Below, piece after piece: positions 9,236-18,797 of a stretch of DNA of 64,000 nt; within the stretch, counting starts at the first letter, position 1, and the number at the start of each line of letters is the position of its first letter. This stretch comes from Arthrobacter alpinus. GTDB lineage: Bacteria > Actinomycetota > Actinomycetes > Actinomycetales > Micrococcaceae. Below the pieces are notes generated by a model that ran no database searches, was not told the origin of the DNA, and worked only from the letters and a program-made list of their open reading frames with translations. Where the stretch lies: assembly GCF_001294625.1 (NCBI RefSeq), contig NZ_CP012677.1, forward strand, positions 1,488,001 through 1,552,000. The letters are read 5' to 3'. A program made the translations under genes and the position numbers.

Positions 9236-10873
9236 TTATGCGTCGGTGTGATGGCCAGCCAGTGCCGCCACCACAGTTTTCAATTGTTCAACACCAGCGG
9301 CAATATCCCTCAGGTGTAATCGCAGCACGGGCCGGCCGTGGTCGGCCAAAACCTGCGCGTCGCCTGCCGCCTGGGCCGCAATGAGCTCCCCAAACGTGAA
9401 CGGACGGTCCGGTATCGCCAGGTCGGCAACCGCGTCACCAGTAATTTGAACGAACACACCAACGGCCGGGCCCCCTTTGTGGAACTGGCCGGTGGAATGC
9501 AAAAAGCGCGGTCCCCAACCAAAGGTGACGGGACGGGTCGCAACCGCCGCGAGTTCGTCACGGACCACGGACAAGGAGGCATTGGCGAGCCGGTCTAGGT
9601 ACGCCTGCACGCTCAGGTAGCCATCAGCAGGCAAGGTCCCGAGTATGGCAGCCAACGCCGCCGGCACGGTGGAGACGCCGTCAAGCCAGGAGGCGTCGTC
9701 GTTGGCGCAGCGCACCTCAATGGCACCGTCGATGAAGAGGGCGGGCGTGGGTACGGGGGTGTCGTCGAGCAGGCCGCGCGCGGCCGACTTGGCCGCCTCA
9801 ACGTCCGGCTGGTCGAAGGGGTTGATGCCCAGCAGGCGCCCGGCCACGGCGGTGGCAAACTCCCACACCATCATCTGGGCGCCCAGGTCACCGGCAATGG
9901 TGACCTCGTTCTCGCGAAGTTCGACGTCGGCGTCCCCGGCCACCAGGCGCACCACCAGGACATCGGCGGCACCCCCTGTAACCTCGGGGGAGTTCGGCTC
10001 AGCCACCACCGGCAGAACCCCTGTGCCCAGCTTCCCCGTGGATTCGGCGATGAGCTGTTCGGCCCAGTCAGCGAAACCAACAATGCCCGAACCCTCGTCA
10101 ACGATGACAATCTTATTGCGCAGCGGCGAAGTGCCACCCAAAGCTGCGCCAAGGCGCAAACCAATGTTGTCAGCGTCGTCCTCGCGCAGGAACTCCCCCG
10201 ACTCCTCGGCCGAATCCAGCAGCGCCTGCACATCAACACCGGCGAGGCCCGACGGAACCAGCCCAAAAGCAGTCAGTCCGGAGTAGCGCCCGCCCACGTG
10301 GGGATCGGCGTTGAAGATTTTGCGGTAGCCGGCGGCGCGGGCGGAGGCATCCAGCGGGGAACCGGGGTCGGTGACGATCACAATGCGGGATTTGGCATCG
10401 ATCCCGGCCGTCGTGAACTCCTGCTCGAAAATGCGCCGCTGGGAATCGGTTTCCAGGGTGGAACCGGACTTGGAGGAAACCACGATGGCGGTGGATGCCA
10501 AGCGGTGCGAAACCGCGGCACGGACCTGGCCGGGCTCCGTACTGTCCAGCACCGTCAGCTCAACGCCCGCCGTGGCGGTGATGACCTCCGGCGCCAGCGA
10601 GGAGCCCCCCATGCCGCACAGGACAATGTGGGTGACACCTTCGGCCAAAAATTCGGCGCGCAAGGCTGTGATCTGGGCGACGAGGGGAGCGGAAACTTCC
10701 GGCGCCTGGACCCAGCCCAAACGGATGGCTGACTCGGCCTGCGCGTCGGCGCCCCACAAGGTGGCGTCCTTGGCAAAGATGCGTGAGGCGACCTGGTCGG
10801 CAACCAATGTTTCAAGGTGTGCGATCCCGGCGGCCTGTGCGGCCCCGGTGGCCGTGAATGCCAGTGATGTCAT
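9236..10873 (-). CDS. pgi: Glucose-6-phosphate isomerase
   Basis: Interconverts glucose 6-phosphate and fructose 6-phosphate. The 545-residue protein carries sugar-isomerase segments CGMGGSSLAPEV, SKSGSTLETDSQ, GGRYSGLTAFGLVP and HSTGQFHKGGPAVGVF. The last is characteristic of the divergent isomerase type also found as the C-terminal half of bifunctional transaldolase/isomerase proteins, rather than the E. coli-like PGI. It begins five bases after the tal stop, in the same order as those fusions. Function by homology is secure; whether it is the organism's only PGI cannot be told here. Confidence 0.9.
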   Translation of the reverse strand: MTSLAFTATGAAQAAGIAHLETLVADQVASRIFAKDATLWGADAQAESAIRLGWVQAPEVSAPLVAQITALRAEFLAEGVTHIVLCGMGGSSLAPEVITATAGVELTVLDSTEPGQVRAAVSHRLASTAIVVSSKSGSTLETDSQRRIFEQEFTTAGIDAKSRIVIVTDPGSPLDASARAAGYRKIFNADPHVGGRYSGLTAFGLVPSGLAGVDVQALLDSAEESGEFLREDDADNIGLRLGAALGGTSPLRNKIVIVDEGSGIVGFADWAEQLIAESTGKLGTGVLPVVAEPNSPEVTGGAADVLVVRLVAGDADVELRENEVTIAGDLGAQMMVWEFATAVAGRLLGINPFDQPDVEAAKSAARGLLDDTPVPTPALFIDGAIEVRCANDDASWLDGVSTVPAALAAILGTLPADGYLSVQAYLDRLANASLSVVRDELAAVATRPVTFGWGPRFLHSTGQFHKGGPAVGVFVQITGDAVADLAIPDRPFTFGELIAAQAAGDAQVLADHGRPVLRLHLRDIAAGVEQLKTVVAALAGHHTDA

Positions 10874-10878
10874 GGGAC

Positions 10879-12000
10879 TTACGCCTCCGTGACGGCTGCG
10901 TCCAGGGCCTCCTGGACATGGTTCAGGAGGTCCTTCCAGCTGGCCACGAACTTGTCCAGCCCCTCGGTCTCGAGCAGGTTCACCACATCGTTGTAAGAGA
11001 TGCCCAGGCCCTCGAGCTGGTTCAGCAGGGCGTTGGATGCCGCATAGGTGCCGGTGATGGTGTCGCCGGTGACAACGCCGTGGTCGAACGTAGCGTCAAG
11101 GGTCTTCTCGGGCATCGTATTCACGACGTTCGGTGCGGCCAAGCCGGTGACGTACATGGTGTCCGGGTAGTCCGGGTTCTTGACACCAGTGGAGGCCCAC
11201 AGGGGACGCTGGGGGAGGGCGCCGGCGTCGGCCAGCAGCGCCCAGCGCTCGGAGGAGAACACGCCCTCGAAGGCTTCATAGGCGAGGCGCGCGTTGGCCA
11301 GGCCGGCCTGGCCCTTCAAGGCAGTGGCTTCGGCGGTGCCCAGAGCGTCAAGGCGCTTGTCGATCTCCAGGTCCACGCGGGAGACGAAGAAGGAGGCGAC
11401 GGAGTGGATGTCGGCAAGGTTGTGGCCGTTGGCCAACGCCTGCTCCAGGCCGTTGAGGAACGCGTTCATGACGGCACGGTAGCGGTCAAGGGAGAAGATC
11501 AAGGTCACGTTGACGCTGATGCCTTCAGCCAAGGTTGCCGTGATGGCCTCAAGGCCTTCGAGCGTTGCCGGGATCTTGATGTAAACATTCTTCTTCTCGA
11601 CCTTGGCGTAGAGCCGCTTGGCCTCTGCGATGGTGCCGTCGGTATCCCAGGCCTTGCGGGGATCGACCTCGATGGACACTCGGCCATCGACACCCTTGGT
11701 TGCTGCGGCGATGGGCGCGAACAGATCGCAACCGGCGGCCACGTCCGCCGTCGTGATTTCAAAGACGGCATCCTCGGCGTTGACACCAGCAGCGGAGTAG
11801 CTGGCCAGTTCAGCTTTGTAGTCATCACTTTTGGTGATGGCCGCCTCGAAAATGCTGGGGTTGGTGGTGACGCCAACAACGTTCTTCTCGTCAATGAGCT
11901 TTTGCAGGCTGCCGGTCACCAGGCGTGCGCGGGAAAGATCGTCAAGCCAGATGGAGACGCCAGCGGCGGAGAGTGCTGCAGTGGGTGTTGCGTTGGTCAT
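10879..12000 (-). CDS. tal: Transaldolase
   Basis: Transfers a dihydroxyacetone unit between sugar phosphates in the non-oxidative pentose-phosphate pathway. The Schiff-base lysine is in [16 protein letters not shown], in the middle third; the N-terminal [14 protein letters not shown] and [14 protein letters not shown] blocks are intact. Length of 373 residues is typical of the actinobacterial/long type. It follows tkt by 131 bases and precedes pgi by five, within the six-gene operon. Confidence 0.96.
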   Translation of the reverse strand: MTNATPTAALSAAGVSIWLDDLSRARLVTGSLQKLIDEKNVVGVTTNPSIFEAAITKSDDYKAELASYSAAGVNAEDAVFEITTADVAAGCDLFAPIAAATKGVDGRVSIEVDPRKAWDTDGTIAEAKRLYAKVEKKNVYIKIPATLEGLEAITATLAEGISVNVTLIFSLDRYRAVMNAFLNGLEQALANGHNLADIHSVASFFVSRVDLEIDKRLDALGTAEATALKGQAGLANARLAYEAFEGVFSSERWALLADAGALPQRPLWASTGVKNPDYPDTMYVTGLAAPNVVNTMPEKTLDATFDHGVVTGDTITGTYAASNALLNQLEGLGISYNDVVNLLETEGLDKFVASWKDLLNHVQEALDAAVTEA

Positions 12001-12131
12001 TTTGTGCTTCTTTCCTTGACATTAAGGCCCTGCATTCTCAGCGCTGCAGGTGGGGTGTTGTATTCCCTACGGCCGACCACCCAAAGGCTCCGGCCGCAGG
12101 AAATACGGTGATGACAGGTCTCGAGGGCCCT

Positions 12132-14258
12132 CTAGGCCTGCGCGGCTGCCACTGTGTCCCTGGCCGCAGCGGTGACGGCCTCGGTGGTGATGCCAAACTC
12201 CTGGAACAGGCGCTTGTAGTCGGCGGAGGCGCCGAAGTGCTCAAGAGAAATACAATGGCCGGCGTCGCCAACAAATTCGCGCCAGCCCAAAGCCAGTCCG
12301 GCCTCGACGGAGACACGAGCCTTGATGGCTGCGGGCAGCACCTGCTCCCGGTACTCGGCACTCTGGGCATGGAACCATTCAACACACGGCATGGAGACAA
12401 CGCGGGCGGCAACGCCGTCGGCCGCCAACGCCTCACGGGCCTCCATGGCCAGCTGGACCTCGGATCCGGTGGCGATCAGGATCACGGCAGGGGTGACCAC
12501 GGCGCCGTCGGAGACGGCCTCGGCCAGGACGTAACCGCCCTTGGCTACGCCGTCGGTCGATCCGAACTCGGTGGCTGTTGCCACCCCGGTGCCGCGGGCG
12601 TAGGTGGGAATGTTCTGACGGGTCAGCACAATCCCGGCCGGGTTGTCGGTGGTCTCCAGGATCTTGCGCCAGGCGGCGGCCACTTCGTTGGCGTCGCCGG
12701 GGCGCACCACATCAAGGCCCGGAATGGCACGCAACGTGGCCAGCTGCTCAACCGGCTGGTGGGTGGGGCCGTCCTCGCCCAGACCAATGGAGTCGTGAGT
12801 CCACACGTAGATGGATGGGACACCCATCAAGGCGCCGAGGCGGATGGCCGGGCGCTGGTAGTCGCTGAAGATCAAGAACGTACCGGAGAAGGCGCGGGTG
12901 GGGCCACCCAGGTGGATGCCGTTCACAATCGAGGCTGCGGCGTGCTCGCGGATACCGAAGTGCAGCACCCTCCCGTACGGGCCGCCCGACCAGGTGTCAG
13001 TCTGCTTGGATGCGGGCACAAACGAGCCGGAACCCTCAATGGTGGTGTTGTTGGAGCCTGCCAGGTCGCAGGAACCTCCCCACAGCTCGGGCAGAACCCC
13101 GCCAATGCCGTTCAGGACGGTGCCGGAAGCGGCGCGGGTGGAGACATCCTTGCCCGCAGCGAACGCGGGGAGGTGGCTTTCCCAGCCCTCGGGCAGTTCC
13201 TTGTTCTGAATGCGCTCCAGTAGGGCGGCCCGCTCGGGGTTGGCGGCCTTCCAGGCGTTGAAGCCAGTGTTCCATTCTTGGTGGGCGGTGGCGCCACGAC
13301 CCACGAGCTCGCGGGCGTGAGCCAGGATGGCCGGATCCACGTCAAAGTGCTTCTCGGGGTCAAAGCCAAGGCTGGTCTTCAGCGCGGCCACCTCGGCAGC
13401 ACCCAGGGCGGAGCCGTGGATGGCGCCGGTGTTCTGCTTCTTCGGTGACGGGAAGCCGATGATGGTGCGTAGGGAGATCAGGGACGGCCTGGACGTCTCA
13501 GCCTTGGCCGCGGCCAGGGCTGCATGCAACTCTTCCACGTCCTCGACGTATGCACCGGTCTTGGTCCAGTCGACGCGCTGCACATGCCAGCCGTAGGCCT
13601 CGTAGCGCTTCAGGACATCTTCTGAGTAGGCGATGTTGGTGTCGTCTTCAATGGAGATGTGGTTGGAGTCGTACAGCACCACCATGTTGCCCAGTTCCTG
13701 GTGCCCGGCCAGTGAGGACGCCTCGCTGGTCACGCCTTCTTGCATGTCACCGTCGGAGGCGATGACCCATACGGTGTGGTCGAACGGGCTGGTGCCGGGG
13801 GCGGCGTCGGGGTCCATGAGCCCGCGCATGCGGCGCTGGGAGTAGGCGAAGCCGACGGCGGAGGCCAGGCCCTGGCCCAGGGGTCCGGTAGTGATCTCCA
13901 CACCGGCTGTGTGCTTGTACTCGGGGTGGCCTGGAGTCAGCGAACCCCATGTGCGAAGCGCTTCAAGGTCACTTAGTTCCAGGCCATACCCGGAGAGGAA
14001 GAGCTGGGTGTAAAGCGTCAGCGAGGTGTGCCCGGGGGAGAGGATGAACCGGTCACGGCCAATCCAGTGCGGATTTTTCGGATCGATGCGCATGACTTTT
14101 TGGAAGAGCAGGTAGGCGGCGGGGGCCAAGGACATGGCCGTGCCGGGGTGCCCGTTGCCCACTTTTTCCACAGCGTCAGCGGCCAACACACGTGCAGTGT
14201 CAACTGCCCGTTGGTCGTTGGCCGTCCAGGTAAATGTTGTCGTATCCAGATGTGTCAT
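12132..14258 (-). CDS. tkt: Transketolase
   Basis: Thiamine-diphosphate enzyme moving two-carbon units among sugar phosphates. The 708-residue protein shows the N-terminal [15 protein letters not shown], the TPP/Mg-binding region with [19 protein letters not shown], and the pyrimidine-domain [19 protein letters not shown]. All three transketolase domains are present. It is the first gene of the minus-strand operon, so promoter elements should lie in the 481-base divergent gap towards ctaB. Confidence 0.97.
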   Translation of the reverse strand: MTHLDTTTFTWTANDQRAVDTARVLAADAVEKVGNGHPGTAMSLAPAAYLLFQKVMRIDPKNPHWIGRDRFILSPGHTSLTLYTQLFLSGYGLELSDLEALRTWGSLTPGHPEYKHTAGVEITTGPLGQGLASAVGFAYSQRRMRGLMDPDAAPGTSPFDHTVWVIASDGDMQEGVTSEASSLAGHQELGNMVVLYDSNHISIEDDTNIAYSEDVLKRYEAYGWHVQRVDWTKTGAYVEDVEELHAALAAAKAETSRPSLISLRTIIGFPSPKKQNTGAIHGSALGAAEVAALKTSLGFDPEKHFDVDPAILAHARELVGRGATAHQEWNTGFNAWKAANPERAALLERIQNKELPEGWESHLPAFAAGKDVSTRAASGTVLNGIGGVLPELWGGSCDLAGSNNTTIEGSGSFVPASKQTDTWSGGPYGRVLHFGIREHAAASIVNGIHLGGPTRAFSGTFLIFSDYQRPAIRLGALMGVPSIYVWTHDSIGLGEDGPTHQPVEQLATLRAIPGLDVVRPGDANEVAAAWRKILETTDNPAGIVLTRQNIPTYARGTGVATATEFGSTDGVAKGGYVLAEAVSDGAVVTPAVILIATGSEVQLAMEAREALAADGVAARVVSMPCVEWFHAQSAEYREQVLPAAIKARVSVEAGLALGWREFVGDAGHCISLEHFGASADYKRLFQEFGITTEAVTAAARDTVAAAQA

Positions 14259-14739
14259 TTACATAGTCCCTCTCGTTAGGTGCAGGCGTAAAAAACGCGC
14301 ACGGCGTGTTGCCCCCGCCGGCCCGGTTGAACAGCAGGGGCCAATCCGGACTCAGTGGGGTACGTGCACCGCTGCGCGTTGAAACATTCTTCTGTGAACA
14401 GCTTAGTCCCACCGTTGCGGATGGGCAGTAAATTGTGCCTGCCCGCGAAAGTCATAAATCGACAAGCTGCAACGCAAATTGACTCGTTTTCACCCACCGG
14501 GTATTCGTGCATCTTTCGTGGCCCCCAACAGCCACAACGCTCCAGTCAGGGACTGCTCAGGAGCTTATCGGGCGGGTTCGGTGCCGCAATCCGCTCTTCC
14601 CTCGCGGGGCGGGGTATGATATTTAGAGGTTTGCTCCCTGTATGGGGTCCCCTTGCTGCATCGGCGCCCTCCCCTTGGCATTCCGCGCAAAACCGGCAGC
14701 TGTGAAATCTGAAGCCAGCTGTGAACCAACGATGAGAAC
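14259..14739. other. Divergent intergenic region between tkt and ctaB
   Basis: No convincing gene, tRNA or riboswitch is visible in these 481 bases, which must hold the promoters of the tkt operon (minus) and ctaB (plus). TTGACT at 14479-14484 with TATTCG at 14502 (17-base spacer) and TATGAT near 14614 are possible plus-strand promoter elements; neither is strong enough to assert. Short open frames in this region have no start context and resemble no family. Confidence 0.4.
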
Positions 14740-15714
14740 ATGGTGACATTACACGTGAGTGCGACGCATACCCCGATCGCCGGATCTTCCCCGAAGACGC
14801 CGGTGGGTTTCTCCGAGAAAGCCAAAGGGTACCTGGCCCTGACAAAACCGCGCGTGGTGGAACTGCTTTTGGTGACTACTTTGCCCACCATGTTTTACGC
14901 ACAAGGTTTCTCTGGCAAGAGCGGGGTGCCCAGCCTGTGGCTGATGGTCGCCACCATGGTCGGTGGGGCGCTGGCCGCTGGTGCCTCAGGCGCCTTCAAC
15001 TGCTACATTGACCGCGACATCGACAAGATCATGAACCGCACCTCCAAGCGGCCACTGGTCACCGGGGTCATCACCCCGCGTGAAGCCCTCGTGTTCTCCT
15101 GGGTCCTGACAGTCATTGCGATCGCCCTGCTCTGGAGCGTCAACCCGCTCACCGGGCTGCTCGGTGTCGGCGCCATCTTCGTCTACGTCGTGGTCTACTC
15201 GCTTATCCTCAAACGCCGCACCACCCAGAACATTGTCTGGGGCGGCGCCGCCGGCTGCTTCCCCGTGCTGATTGCCTGGTCCGCCGTGACAGGCACCGTC
15301 CAGTGGCCCGCCTTCATCCTCTTCATGATCATCTTCCTTTGGACGCCGCCGCACTACTGGCCGCTGTCCATGCGCTACAGCGACGACTACAACGCCGTCA
15401 ACGTCCCCATGCTTGGCGCCGTCGCCGGCTCACGCACAGTTGCCGTCCAAGTGGTGCTCTACACCTGGGCCATGGTCGCCTGCTCCCTGCTGATGATCCC
15501 GCTGGGCGGGGCCGGCATCGTCTATACCGTCACAGCCGCGGCCGCTGGGGCCTGGTTCTTGTTCGAGGCCCATAAGTTGTACAGCAACGCCAAAAAGGAC
15601 CTTGTCACCAAGAAGAACGCCATGAAAGTTTTCCACGTCTCCATCACTTACTTGACGCTGGTGTTCCTGTCTTTGGCTGTGGATCCTTTTGTCGGCTCTG
15701 CTCTGATGGGCTAG
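14740..15714 (+). CDS. ctaB: Protoheme IX farnesyltransferase (heme O synthase)
   Basis: UbiA-family membrane prenyltransferase attaching a farnesyl chain to heme B to make heme O for cytochrome oxidase. The first Asp-rich motif [20 protein letters not shown] is intact, followed by about nine transmembrane segments and the conserved [15 protein letters not shown] loop. Length is 324 residues from the ATG at 14740; a GTG at 14758 would remove six residues and is equally plausible because neither has a strong ribosome-binding site. It faces ctaA, which acts next on the product. Confidence 0.95.
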   Translation: MVTLHVSATHTPIAGSSPKTPVGFSEKAKGYLALTKPRVVELLLVTTLPTMFYAQGFSGKSGVPSLWLMVATMVGGALAAGASGAFNCYIDRDIDKIMNRTSKRPLVTGVITPREALVFSWVLTVIAIALLWSVNPLTGLLGVGAIFVYVVVYSLILKRRTTQNIVWGGAAGCFPVLIAWSAVTGTVQWPAFILFMIIFLWTPPHYWPLSMRYSDDYNAVNVPMLGAVAGSRTVAVQVVLYTWAMVACSLLMIPLGGAGIVYTVTAAAAGAWFLFEAHKLYSNAKKDLVTKKNAMKVFHVSITYLTLVFLSLAVDPFVGSALMG

Positions 15715-15732
15715 TTTTTTTCATCAAGTACG

Positions 15733-15774
15733 ACGGCGGCCGGTGCCTCTCCTTTCAGAGGTACCGGCCGCCGT
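15733..15774 (+). terminator. Long hairpin after ctaB
   Basis: Eighteen-base arms 15733-15750 and 15757-15774 pair with one mismatch around a six-base loop, 18 bases after the ctaB stop. TTTTTT at the stop precedes rather than follows the stem; there is no clear T-tract after it, but stem strength makes termination likely. Confidence 0.7.
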
Positions 15775-15805
15775 TGGTTAACCGCAGCTGGTCCAGAACT
15801 GCGTT

Positions 15806-15850
15806 GGTTGAGCGTGTCCAAAACTGCGGATCTCGACAAGCTCAATCACC
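15806..15850. repeat. Dispersed intergenic repeat, copy 2
   Basis: TTGAGCGTGTC (15808-15818) and GACAAGCTCAA (15835-15845) form an imperfect inverted repeat. GGATCTCGACAAGCTC (15828-15843) matches 14 of 16 bases of the outer arm of the palindrome at 34576. It sits between two converging terminator hairpins. Confidence 0.6.
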
Positions 15851-15872
15851 CAGACCGGTGCCACGCACAACA

Positions 15873-15908
15873 GCGGCCGGCCACCTCGATGAGAAGGTGA
15901 CCGGCCGC
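15873..15908 (-). terminator. Hairpin after ctaA
   Basis: Fourteen-base arms 15873-15886 and 15895-15908 pair with one mismatch, 29 bases beyond the ctaA stop on the minus strand. Its arms share the CGGCCGG core with the ctaB hairpin, so the convergent gap carries two similar structures. Confidence 0.65.
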
Positions 15909-15936
15909 CGATCAACGTGGGCCCTGCGTAGCGGGG

Positions 15937-16908
15937 CTAGGCAGGAAGAACATCCTTGCCGCGGCGCAAGGCAATGTCAATCATGTTGGTGACAACGCCG
16001 AGCATGAGAGAGGCACCGGCCATGTGAAAGATCACCAGCAGGATGGGGATACCTGTGAAGTACTGCCAGTAGCCGATGAAGCCCTGGAAGAGCACGGAAA
16101 CGAAGAGCACCAGGGCTGCGTTGCGCAGAATGTCACCCTTGCCATTGCGCCAGAGCAGGATCACCAAGAGCAGTGCGGCGGCCACAAGGACGTAGACGGG
16201 GACGGCGTGGAGCCTGGTAACCAAGTAGCCGTTCAGTTCCATGCGCGGGGAGGTGCCATCGCCTGAATGTGGGCCGGAGCCGGTGACCAGCGTGCCAAGA
16301 ACCACGGCGAGGTAACCGGCCACCGCGGCAACGACGCTCAGCTGGCGAATGAGCGGCCGGGGGCGCGGAACATCATGGGGTCCGGTGACACCTGTCCGGC
16401 CATATGCCCTGTTCACCAGCAGCATCGAAATCACCACAAGGCCGGCCGAAACCAGGAAGTGCAGGCTCACCACGTAGGGGTTGAGTCCGGTGAGTACCGT
16501 GATGCCGCCAATGACGGCCTGCGCGGGGATGACGGCCAGCAGGCCGAACGCCAGCCAGAACAGATCTTTGCGTTCTTTGCGCAGATTCCACAGCATGACC
16601 AGCAAGATCAAACCAATGGCGGCCAAGGCGAAAGTCAGTGTGCGGTTGACGAACTCAATGACGCCGTGAATGCCCATCTCGGGCGTATTGGTCAGGGATT
16701 CCGCGGTGCACTTGGGCCAGGTGGGGCAACCCAGGCCGGAACCGGTGACCCGGACCACGCCGCCGGACACGATGAGGACACCCTGGCCGATCAGCGAGGC
16801 CACAGATAAGCGGCGCACTGCCGGGGTGACGCTGGTGGGCAGGCGCTCGGCAAGGGAACGCTTGGTGGTGCTGATTTGGCTCACTTCATTCACGTCTTTC
16901 AATTCCAC
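15937..16908 (-). CDS. ctaA: Heme A synthase (COX15/CtaA family)
   Basis: Membrane protein oxidising the heme O methyl group to a formyl group, yielding heme A for aa3-type oxidase. The 323-residue protein has about eight membrane segments; the cysteine pair in GLGCPTWPKC lies in the first extracytoplasmic loop, and candidate heme-ligand histidines occur in MGIHGVIEF, VSLHFLVSAG, TRLHAVPVY and VIFHMAGAS. Its start overlaps the end of the upstream ABC permease by 10 bases, so it is translated from the same mRNA as the ABC exporter. The long polar N-terminus may be shortened by a later start. Confidence 0.93.
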   Translation of the reverse strand: MELKDVNEVSQISTTKRSLAERLPTSVTPAVRRLSVASLIGQGVLIVSGGVVRVTGSGLGCPTWPKCTAESLTNTPEMGIHGVIEFVNRTLTFALAAIGLILLVMLWNLRKERKDLFWLAFGLLAVIPAQAVIGGITVLTGLNPYVVSLHFLVSAGLVVISMLLVNRAYGRTGVTGPHDVPRPRPLIRQLSVVAAVAGYLAVVLGTLVTGSGPHSGDGTSPRMELNGYLVTRLHAVPVYVLVAAALLLVILLWRNGKGDILRNAALVLFVSVLFQGFIGYWQYFTGIPILLVIFHMAGASLMLGVVTNMIDIALRRGKDVLPA

Positions 16909-17669
16909 TTAAACCACTTGGTTGCTGCAACTGAACCGGCGACGGCCCAGGCAAGCAAAATAACAATTGCAAAAACATCAAGACGGCCTTCAATCAGTGC
17001 CGCCCGCATCAGGGTACCGAGTGCTCCTGAGGGCAGCCAGTCAACGACGCCGGCCATGGAGGCGGAGAACGTGGCCGCGGGCAGCACAATCCCACCCAAG
17101 GCGGCGAACAGGATCCAGCCGAGGTTGGTGATGGCCAGGGTGGCTTCGGGGCGGACGGTTCCGGCAATCAGCAGGCCCAGGGCGGTGAAGGTGATGGCAC
17201 CAAGGACCAGCAAGGGGATGCCCAACAGCACCCCGGCCGGCTCCGGACGCCAGCCAAGGAATGCGGCAACCGTAGAGATGACAACCACCTGGATCACCAG
17301 CGCCGCGAGCACGGCGATGACCTTGCCCGCTATGAGCCCGGTTCTGCCCAAGGGGGTGGTGGACATGAACCGTAGGACCCCATAGCGCCTGTCAAAGCCT
17401 GTCGCGATGCCCTGGCCGGTGAAAGCGGTGGACAACGCGCAGAGGGCCAGGATGCCGGGGGTTGCGATGTTGATGCGGGACTGGCCCATGCCATCAAGGA
17501 TCGGGGTCACGGCCAGAGCAATAAGCCCCAGCAACGGCATCACGATCATGAGCACCAGCTGCTCTCCGTTGCGCAGCATGGTGGACGCCTCGTATTTGCC
17601 CTGGCTCAGGACCCGCCGGCTCAGGGAAGCGGGCCGGCCGGCCGGGGCGTCGGGAAAGAGCGTGTTCAT
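16899..17669 (-). CDS. ABC transporter permease (ABC-2 type)
   Basis: A 256-residue membrane protein with about six hydrophobic segments, typical of ABC-2 export permeases. Hydrophobic stretches include LVLMIVMPLLGLIALAVTP near residue 40 and a C-terminal VFAIVILLAWAVAGSVAA. Its start overlaps the ATPase gene by four bases and its end overlaps ctaA by 10. The substrate cannot be read from sequence; the same ABC pair occurs beside ctaA in mycobacteria, which suggests a link to heme or respiratory assembly, but that is inference. Confidence 0.88.
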   Translation of the reverse strand: MNTLFPDAPAGRPASLSRRVLSQGKYEASTMLRNGEQLVLMIVMPLLGLIALAVTPILDGMGQSRINIATPGILALCALSTAFTGQGIATGFDRRYGVLRFMSTTPLGRTGLIAGKVIAVLAALVIQVVVISTVAAFLGWRPEPAGVLLGIPLLVLGAITFTALGLLIAGTVRPEATLAITNLGWILFAALGGIVLPAATFSASMAGVVDWLPSGALGTLMRAALIEGRLDVFAIVILLAWAVAGSVAATKWFKWN

Positions 17670-18631
17670 GAGATCTCCGTTTCCACTGAGTCGGCAATGG
17701 CCAAGAACACATCTTCAAGGGACCGAGAGGCGAGGTGGACCGAGGTGGGCATGACGTTGCCGGAGGCGCACCACTGGCCAAAACGGGCTAGGTCCTCAGC
17801 CACCAGGGAGCCAGCCAAACGGTAGCTTCCTGGCCGGGTTTCCTCACAGAGCACCCCCGGACGGGACAAACTTGCGGTGTCCCGTCCGGGCAGAGCCTCA
17901 AACGTCATGACCCGGTGGGCCTGCGACTGCGTCGACTGGCGCAACAGCTCCGGGACGGTGCCCTCGGTGACCGATTCACCCTTGTTGACGATGTAGACAT
18001 AGTCGGCGAGCCGTTGGGCGTCGTCGAGGAGGTGGGTAGTGAGCACAATGGCCTTGCCGGCATCGCGCAGTTCACGGATCAGCTCAAAAACCATGAGCCG
18101 GGACTGCGGGTCCAGGCCTGCGCTGGGCTCATCCAGGAACAACACCTCCGGGTTACCCAGCAGGCTGGCGGCAAGGGCCACCCGCTGCTTTTGACCGCCC
18201 GACAGCCTGCGAATGCTCGTGTTGGAGAACTCCCTTATCCCCAGCCGCTCGGCCAGGGCATCCACACTCAGCGGGTTCTGGTACAAGCTTGCCACATGGC
18301 GAAGCAAAGCCAGCGGCCGGGCGGCTGGCGGCAGCCCACCGTCCTGGAGCATCACCCCAACCCGGGCACGTAGTGCAGCGTCGGCATTTTCCGGGTCCTG
18401 ACCCAGCAGCGAGATGGCACCGCCACTGCGCTGCTGCAGGCCTTGGGCGCATTCGATGGTGGTGGTCTTCCCGGCCCCATTGGCACCGAGTAAGGCGGTT
18501 ACGGCACCAAAGTGGGCCTGTAGGCTGATGTTGGAAACGATCCGCTTCATGCGCCCATCGAGGGCGGTAATGGGACCGACATCCTTGACGAGCCCGGCGA
18601 TGTCCAGTGCGAGGGTAGGAGATTGTGTCAC
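17666..18631 (-). CDS. ABC transporter ATP-binding protein
   Basis: A 321-residue ATPase partner of the permease that follows. Walker A GANGAGKTTT, the signature LSGGQKQRVALAASLLG and Walker B EVLFLDEPSAGLDPQ are all intact, with a roughly 90-residue C-terminal extension ending in SLEDVFLAIADS, usual for DrrA-like exporter ATPases. It is the first gene of an overlapping trio with the permease and ctaA. It diverges from sufR across a 166-base gap holding candidate operators. Substrate unknown. Confidence 0.9.
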   Translation of the reverse strand: MTQSPTLALDIAGLVKDVGPITALDGRMKRIVSNISLQAHFGAVTALLGANGAGKTTTIECAQGLQQRSGGAISLLGQDPENADAALRARVGVMLQDGGLPPAARPLALLRHVASLYQNPLSVDALAERLGIREFSNTSIRRLSGGQKQRVALAASLLGNPEVLFLDEPSAGLDPQSRLMVFELIRELRDAGKAIVLTTHLLDDAQRLADYVYIVNKGESVTEGTVPELLRQSTQSQAHRVMTFEALPGRDTASLSRPGVLCEETRPGSYRLAGSLVAEDLARFGQWCASGNVMPTSVHLASRSLEDVFLAIADSVETEIS

Positions 18632-18706
18632 CGCGCTATTCTACCGGACGTAGTAGCCTCAGGAGTTTGGGGTCCGAGACCGGCCGGCGCGCGTTGGGTG
18701 CGTGCG

Positions 18707-18719
18707 TAGGCTCACCTTA
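18707..18719. promoter_or_regulatory. Partial DtxR/IdeR iron-box-like site upstream of suf
   Basis: TAGGCTCACCTTA matches 12 of 13 positions of the right-hand part of the IdeR/DtxR consensus TWAGGTWAGSCTWACCTWA as I recall it; the left six bases do not match. It lies between the divergent ABC ATPase gene and sufR. Binding is unproven. Confidence 0.3.
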
Positions 18720-18740
18720 CTGGAAACTGCCAGCTAATTA

Positions 18741-18754
18741 GCACATACTTGTGT
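18741..18754. promoter_or_regulatory. Candidate SufR operator
   Basis: GCACATACTTGTGT contains CACA and TGTG half-sites four bases apart, 44 bases before sufR. Actinobacterial SufR is reported to bind an ACAC/TGTG-type inverted repeat in its own promoter; this is the best such match here. Confidence 0.35.
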
Positions 18755-18797
18755 TGTTTATTGTTGTTGAATTAACCCAGGTAGCGGAGGTGTCAAA

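Noticed and set aside
10858..13223. Long plus-strand open frames opposite tal and tkt
   Set aside because: They mirror well-conserved enzymes on the other strand, have Gly/Val/Arg-rich low-complexity translations and no family resemblance.
14259..14739. Riboswitch, tRNA or small protein in the tkt-ctaB gap
   Set aside because: No conserved riboswitch core, cloverleaf or convincing start codon was found.
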